DNA of 64,000 bases from Parietaria judaica (Eukaryota; Streptophyta; Magnoliopsida; Rosales; Urticaceae): positions 21,480,001-21,544,000 of the forward strand of contig OX940869.1 of the NCBI GenBank assembly GCA_954871525.1, in the 5' to 3' direction. The translations under genes were made by a program, and so were the position numbers. Shown in pieces: positions 60,742 through 64,000 of the stretch. Each line of letters opens with the position of its first letter. Position 1 is the stretch's first letter. Under the pieces are notes generated by a model. It had not been told where the DNA came from. It did not search any database and saw only the letters and a program-made list of their open reading frames with translations.

Positions 60742-60978
60742 CTACTGGTAGAACTTCTTCAAGTGCTTCACGTTCTAACTCCGTGTTACTTTCGCGCCTT
60801 CGGTATTCTTGAGCTCGTAGACTCCCGGCATGACGACGTCGGTGACTATGTATGGGTCTTCCCAATTTTGCCCCAGTTTTCCAGCATTCACCTCGGCGGT
60901 GTTCTGGAAAACTCGTCGAAGGACCATCTCCCCGACTCTGAACCTCCTCGAGCGCACCTTCTTATTGTAGAAACGCAC
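60742..60978 (-). pseudogene. Ty3/gypsy integrase C-terminus
   Basis: The minus strand encodes FYNKKVRSRRF, then VGEMVLRRVFQNT, GKLGQNWEDPYIVTDVV, PGVYELKN and, after an in-frame TAG at about 60775, NVKHLKKFYQ and the final stop. This is the end of the gypsy polyprotein as known from Tat-type elements (KKV-x-x-R-x-F-x-VG-x-LVLR, then GKLG-x-NWEGPY, then HLKKFY). Upstream of 60978 the match ends. It is a truncated relic. Confidence 0.75.
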
Positions 60979-61314
60979 GATCGTGTTCTTGTTCTTGTTT
61001 TTGTTTTTAGGAGCATTTACTGTAGTCCTTTTTTTGTCTGCTCAATTAATTAGTTGCAAACAACTAATGGATGTTTAATTTATTGCTTACGATACTGTAA
61101 TTCGTATTGTCGTAATGTGAGTATGTGGAAGTGTTTTAATTGGTGATCGGAAACTCTCTCAAAAGACATGGGAATTGTAATTCGTCGTATATGTTTGACA
61201 TTTCATATATGTTTATAAAAAGTAATAATTTTGAGAATCGTGTCTGATTAAAAATCATCAATTTAAGGCTTATTCTTTTTTCTCCGTTTTTGAATTTATT
61301 TTTAATTAAAAAAA
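60979..61314. other. AT-rich DNA before the Pack-MULE
   Basis: No gene seen. The last 9 bases are the Pack-MULE target duplication. Confidence 0.5.
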
Positions 61315-61661
61315 GAGAAATTGCACCAAATAGCCAAATTGAAACATAGGTTTAGCAAAATAGCCAAACTTTGGTTAATTTTGTAAACTAGCCAATTAAC
61401 ATGAGGTGGCATTTTAATTACATTTTTCATCCGTGTAATACCCTTTAATTAATCATTTTAATTATAATTTTCGTAATTAATTAAAAAGGAAATTTAATTT
61501 TCAGCACAAATTAATGTGTAACTAATTGTGCACAAATTTTGGAATTTAATTCCAAATTTTGAATCATTTACATCTCCCTCTCTCTCTCCTCTTTCTTTTT
61601 CCTACGACCACTTCTCTCTCCATCTCTGCTCTGGTTTCTCTCTCCTCCGAGGCCGAGAGCA

Positions 61662-61955
61662 ATGGCGTCGATGAGGGCAGATCTGATGTCTAGGGTTTAC
61701 CCGGAGCCGGCCGACGCCGCCGAGGAGGTCGACCACTTCGATCGCCTCCTGGTCTCGCTGCTGCTCATCGTCTTCAACCAGATCGCCGACGTCAAGGCCC
61801 TGGGCCGGTGTTGCGTCGTCTCCCGTCGCTTCCACGCGCTCGTCCCGCAGGTGGACAACGTCCTCGTCCGCGTCGACTGCGTCATCTCCGACGAGGACTC
61901 TTCCGCCGTGATGCTAAGCCGCCATTGTTGTCAGTTTCTGAAGCTTCCGATCTAA
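61662..61955 (+). pseudogene. Captured F-box gene 5' fragment
   Basis: 97 codons starting MASMRADLMSRVYPEP, then DHFDRLLVSLLLIVF and DVKALGRCCVVSRRFHALVP and VDNVLVRVDCVISDEDSS. This is the start of the small plant F-box family (At5g46170/At4g18380-like, recalled from memory), where the F-box opens with DHFDRLPDSLL; here the LPDS core reads LLVS. The frame leaves the family after DEDSS and ends at codon 97. A CT-rich leader in front was probably captured with it. It lies inside the Pack-MULE and may be transcribed from its terminal repeat or its own promoter. Confidence 0.8.
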
Positions 61956-62237
61956 AGGTAGGACACAGCCCACCACCGCTGTGCACCCCGGCAAACTCCG
62001 GCGCCGTCGATGGGCTCGCTGCACCCCTCACCGTCGTCGTCTGAGCTTGTGAGCTCATGAGTTTCCACTGCCCCCGTCGTGCGCGAAGGAGCTCCTCCAT
62101 CGGAGCACTCGCTCGGAAACACCGAGGCCACGACGATCGACGGCGAAGCTTCGGCTTACGGGAGAGAGAGATTATTTTTGTATTTAAAATATTTGATTAT
62201 TGTATTTAAATTTTAATATGAATAATATTTTTGATTG

Positions 62238-62346
62238 TTAATTTACGTTGATTCGTTGTTAATTTACGTTGATTCGTTGTTGATTCGTTGTTGATTTACG
62301 TTAATTCGTTGTTGATTTACGTTAATTCGTCGTTGATTTACGTTAA
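62238..62346. repeat. 21-bp minisatellite in the Pack-MULE
   Basis: About five units of ttgatttacgttaattcgttg and variants, some lacking the middle. Confidence 0.8.
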
Positions 62347-62760
62347 TATGAAGAAAAAAAAATCGTTGATATTTTTTGAAAAAAATAAATCCGAAAATTA
62401 TATCAATGTTTTGAATTTAAAATTTGAACTATATAAAAAAAAGGGTTTGGTTTTGGTTGTTACCATATTAATAACTATTTCAATCAATAACAATATTTTA
62501 ATTAATTAAAATAAACGAATTCATAATTAATATAATTATTCATAATAAATGTCATTGATTTTTTCACATTAATAACCCACAAATTACGTGGTTAATTTGT
62601 ATTTATTTTTAATTTTGTTTTTAATTATTAAGGGTAAGAATGTAATTAGAAATTCACTTAAATGGTTAATTGGCTAGTTTACAAAATTAACCAAAGTTTG
62701 GCTATTTTGCTAAACTCACTTTCAAGATTGGCTATTACTCTTTAAGAACCCTTAAAAAAA

Positions 62761-63538
62761 TTAACTTCTCATAAACGCAATAGTTCACTCTCTTCGTTTC
62801 ACTTCACTCCTCGAACATAAGCAAATTCAGTTATGTGTCTTCTTTCATTTCATTTAGTTATCTTCTCCATCATCGAATCTCACTCTGTCCCATCCTCTCT
62901 ATCTCTGAAAATTGATTCTCTCAGCGTCTCCGACAAAGCAAAGGCGAATTTCTCTGGCGACGGCGATGTACATACTTGGGTTCGACAATGACGATTCACC
63001 GCGTTCTCGAGCTATTATTCGCCTCTCTGTTATTTCTCTGGTGAGTGTCATTTTGGGCCTTGAATCATCTTCCTAATTATTAAAGAAAACACTCTCCTTT
63101 GTCATTCTTCTTCTTTCAGATTTCTGTTTGAATGTTCTTATCATTTTAGTATACGAATGTCTTCAATGGATCAACTGGATATTCATATTCCTCATCCATG
63201 TCGGTTCACCTCTGCTCTTTGCTTTTGAAGGCTGTATTTATTAGCATTGTAACTGTTTGAGATAAGTCCTCAATGATACATATTAACTTCACCTAGCGAA
63301 TCTTAATTCTATATCCCAACTCCCAGGAATACTTCTCAATCCCGAAGATCTTTATGATGCCTCCACTCCGACAATGATGTGAACAATGATGCGCGACTGA
63401 GTCGCACTCCCAACGTATTCGACACAGTTTCATTCATGTCTCTGTTGATCGATGCGTTTTGGAAATTTTATTCCTAGGTAATCTTCAGGTATTTGTAACT
63501 CAATTAAATATCGAAAATATCAGTGGTTTTTATTGTGT
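62761..63538 (+). other. Possible first exon with signal peptide (62988-63040); rest unassigned
   Basis: An ATG at 62988 opens MTIHRVLELLFASLLFL and meets a good donor (ctctg|gtgagtg) at 63041. The peptide is hydrophobic after a short basic start, like a signal peptide. A CT-rich leader precedes it. The second exon was not found within the window. I report it as a weak candidate. Confidence 0.25.
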
Positions 63539-64000
63539 TGTTAAACTTGGTGATTTTGTTACACTTATAGTTTTTTATTTGTTTTGACTTTTTAAATTTA
63601 GACTCATTTATGTGAATGTCTGATCGAGTTATTGAACATATTTTCCTTTCTGGTAACTCTCAAGTCAAGTAGTTTAAATTCTTTTGGTTTTCGGTTGAAG
63701 CTTTAAGGATTTATAGACTTTAAATCTCTTTTATTGCTAAGAGTTCCGCAGTTGTGTTTTACGGGTCATTATATAATATAATTGTAATTTATAGTTGTTA
63801 AACTTGGTGATTCTGTTACATTTATAGTTTTTTATTTTTTTTGGCTTTTTAAATTTAGACTCATTTATGTGAATGTCTGATCGAGTTATTGAACATATTT
63901 TCCTTTCCGGTAACTCTCAAGTCAAGTAGTTTAAATTCTTTTTGTTTTCGGTTGAATCTTTAAGCATTTATAGTCTTTAAATCTCTTTTATTGCTAAGAG
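63539..64000. repeat. 257-bp tandem duplication, running off the window
   Basis: The segment starting tgttaaacttggtgatt at 63539 is repeated from 63796 to the end of the window with about ten differences (for example ttctggtaac against ttccggtaac). Copy 2 is incomplete because the window ends. No coding sequence is seen. Confidence 0.9.

Larger units (their letters stand above)
61315..62751 (+). mobile_element. Pack-MULE carrying an F-box gene fragment
   Basis: 1437 bp flanked by a perfect 9-bp duplication ttaaaaaaa (61306-61314 and 62752-62760). The two ends are long inverted repeats of about 80 bases (left: agcaaaatagccaaactttgg... ttttgtaaactagccaattaac; right is its complement). No transposase is present; a GC-rich segment (61600-62150) derived from a plant gene fills the middle. 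It is related by its ends to the MITE at 42513-42968. Confidence 0.9.

Overview
The window looks like AT-rich nuclear DNA of a flowering plant, probably a eudicot. The evidence is split genes with plant introns, plant families (a PTEN1-type phosphatase, a CML45/46-type calmodulin-like protein, F-box genes) and a dense load of plant LTR retrotransposons, Mutator, hAT and CACTA elements. I see no bacterial operon, CRISPR array, rRNA or organellar gene block. Only two genes look intact: a single-exon calmodulin-like gene (27304-27951, minus) and a seven-exon PTEN-like gene (34421-44339, minus). Nearly everything else is transposon or transposon debris.

1-4447: a ~94-bp tandem repeat, a fragment resembling the DUF1985 part of Ulp1/Mutator-type transposon proteins, a 510-bp hAT MITE, the 5' end of a plus-strand LTR element with a broken gag-like acidic ORF, then the 3' LTR and RNase H end of a minus-strand Ty1/copia element (called Z here).

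4448-19256: a long element (X, minus strand) inserted in frame into the reverse transcriptase of Z. X has ~2.1-kb LTRs, an initiator-tRNA-Met type primer site and almost no coding capacity. Two solo LTRs of another long-LTR family (Y, ~2.7-2.9 kb) are nested in X, each with a perfect 5-bp target duplication. The order Z, then X, then Y can be read directly from the sequence.

19257-27010: the rest of the Z reverse transcriptase, a third X LTR fragment, a decayed gag-like gene, two Y LTRs head to head (a long inverted repeat), and a second Z LTR.

27010-34420: the CML gene, a relic copia 5' end, a 708-bp LTR with TGTTGAGGT/ACCTCAACA ends, a spliced gag-like first exon, a tRNA-like A/B-box motif and a long (CT)n(TA)n tract.

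34421-44339: the PTEN-like gene. Intron 5 carries a nearly intact copia retrotransposon (35627-40541; LTRs differ at 1 of 294 bases; 5-bp duplication; one premature stop near the gag start). Intron 1 carries a Mutator-like MITE (9-bp duplication) and a second hairpin MITE.

45689-64000: a truncated hAT transposase, LTR remnants, a plus-strand X relative (49029-~54000) whose leader is followed by an acidic ORF and a CCHC zinc knuckle, a CACTA-like end, an F-box pseudogene with two in-frame stops, a mixed region with a spliced coiled-coil gag-like ORF next to tandem repeats and an oppositely oriented gypsy integrase tail, a Pack-MULE carrying an F-box fragment (61315-62751, perfect 9-bp duplication), and a 257-bp tandem duplication that runs off the end.

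All family calls come from reading motifs by eye; no database search was run.
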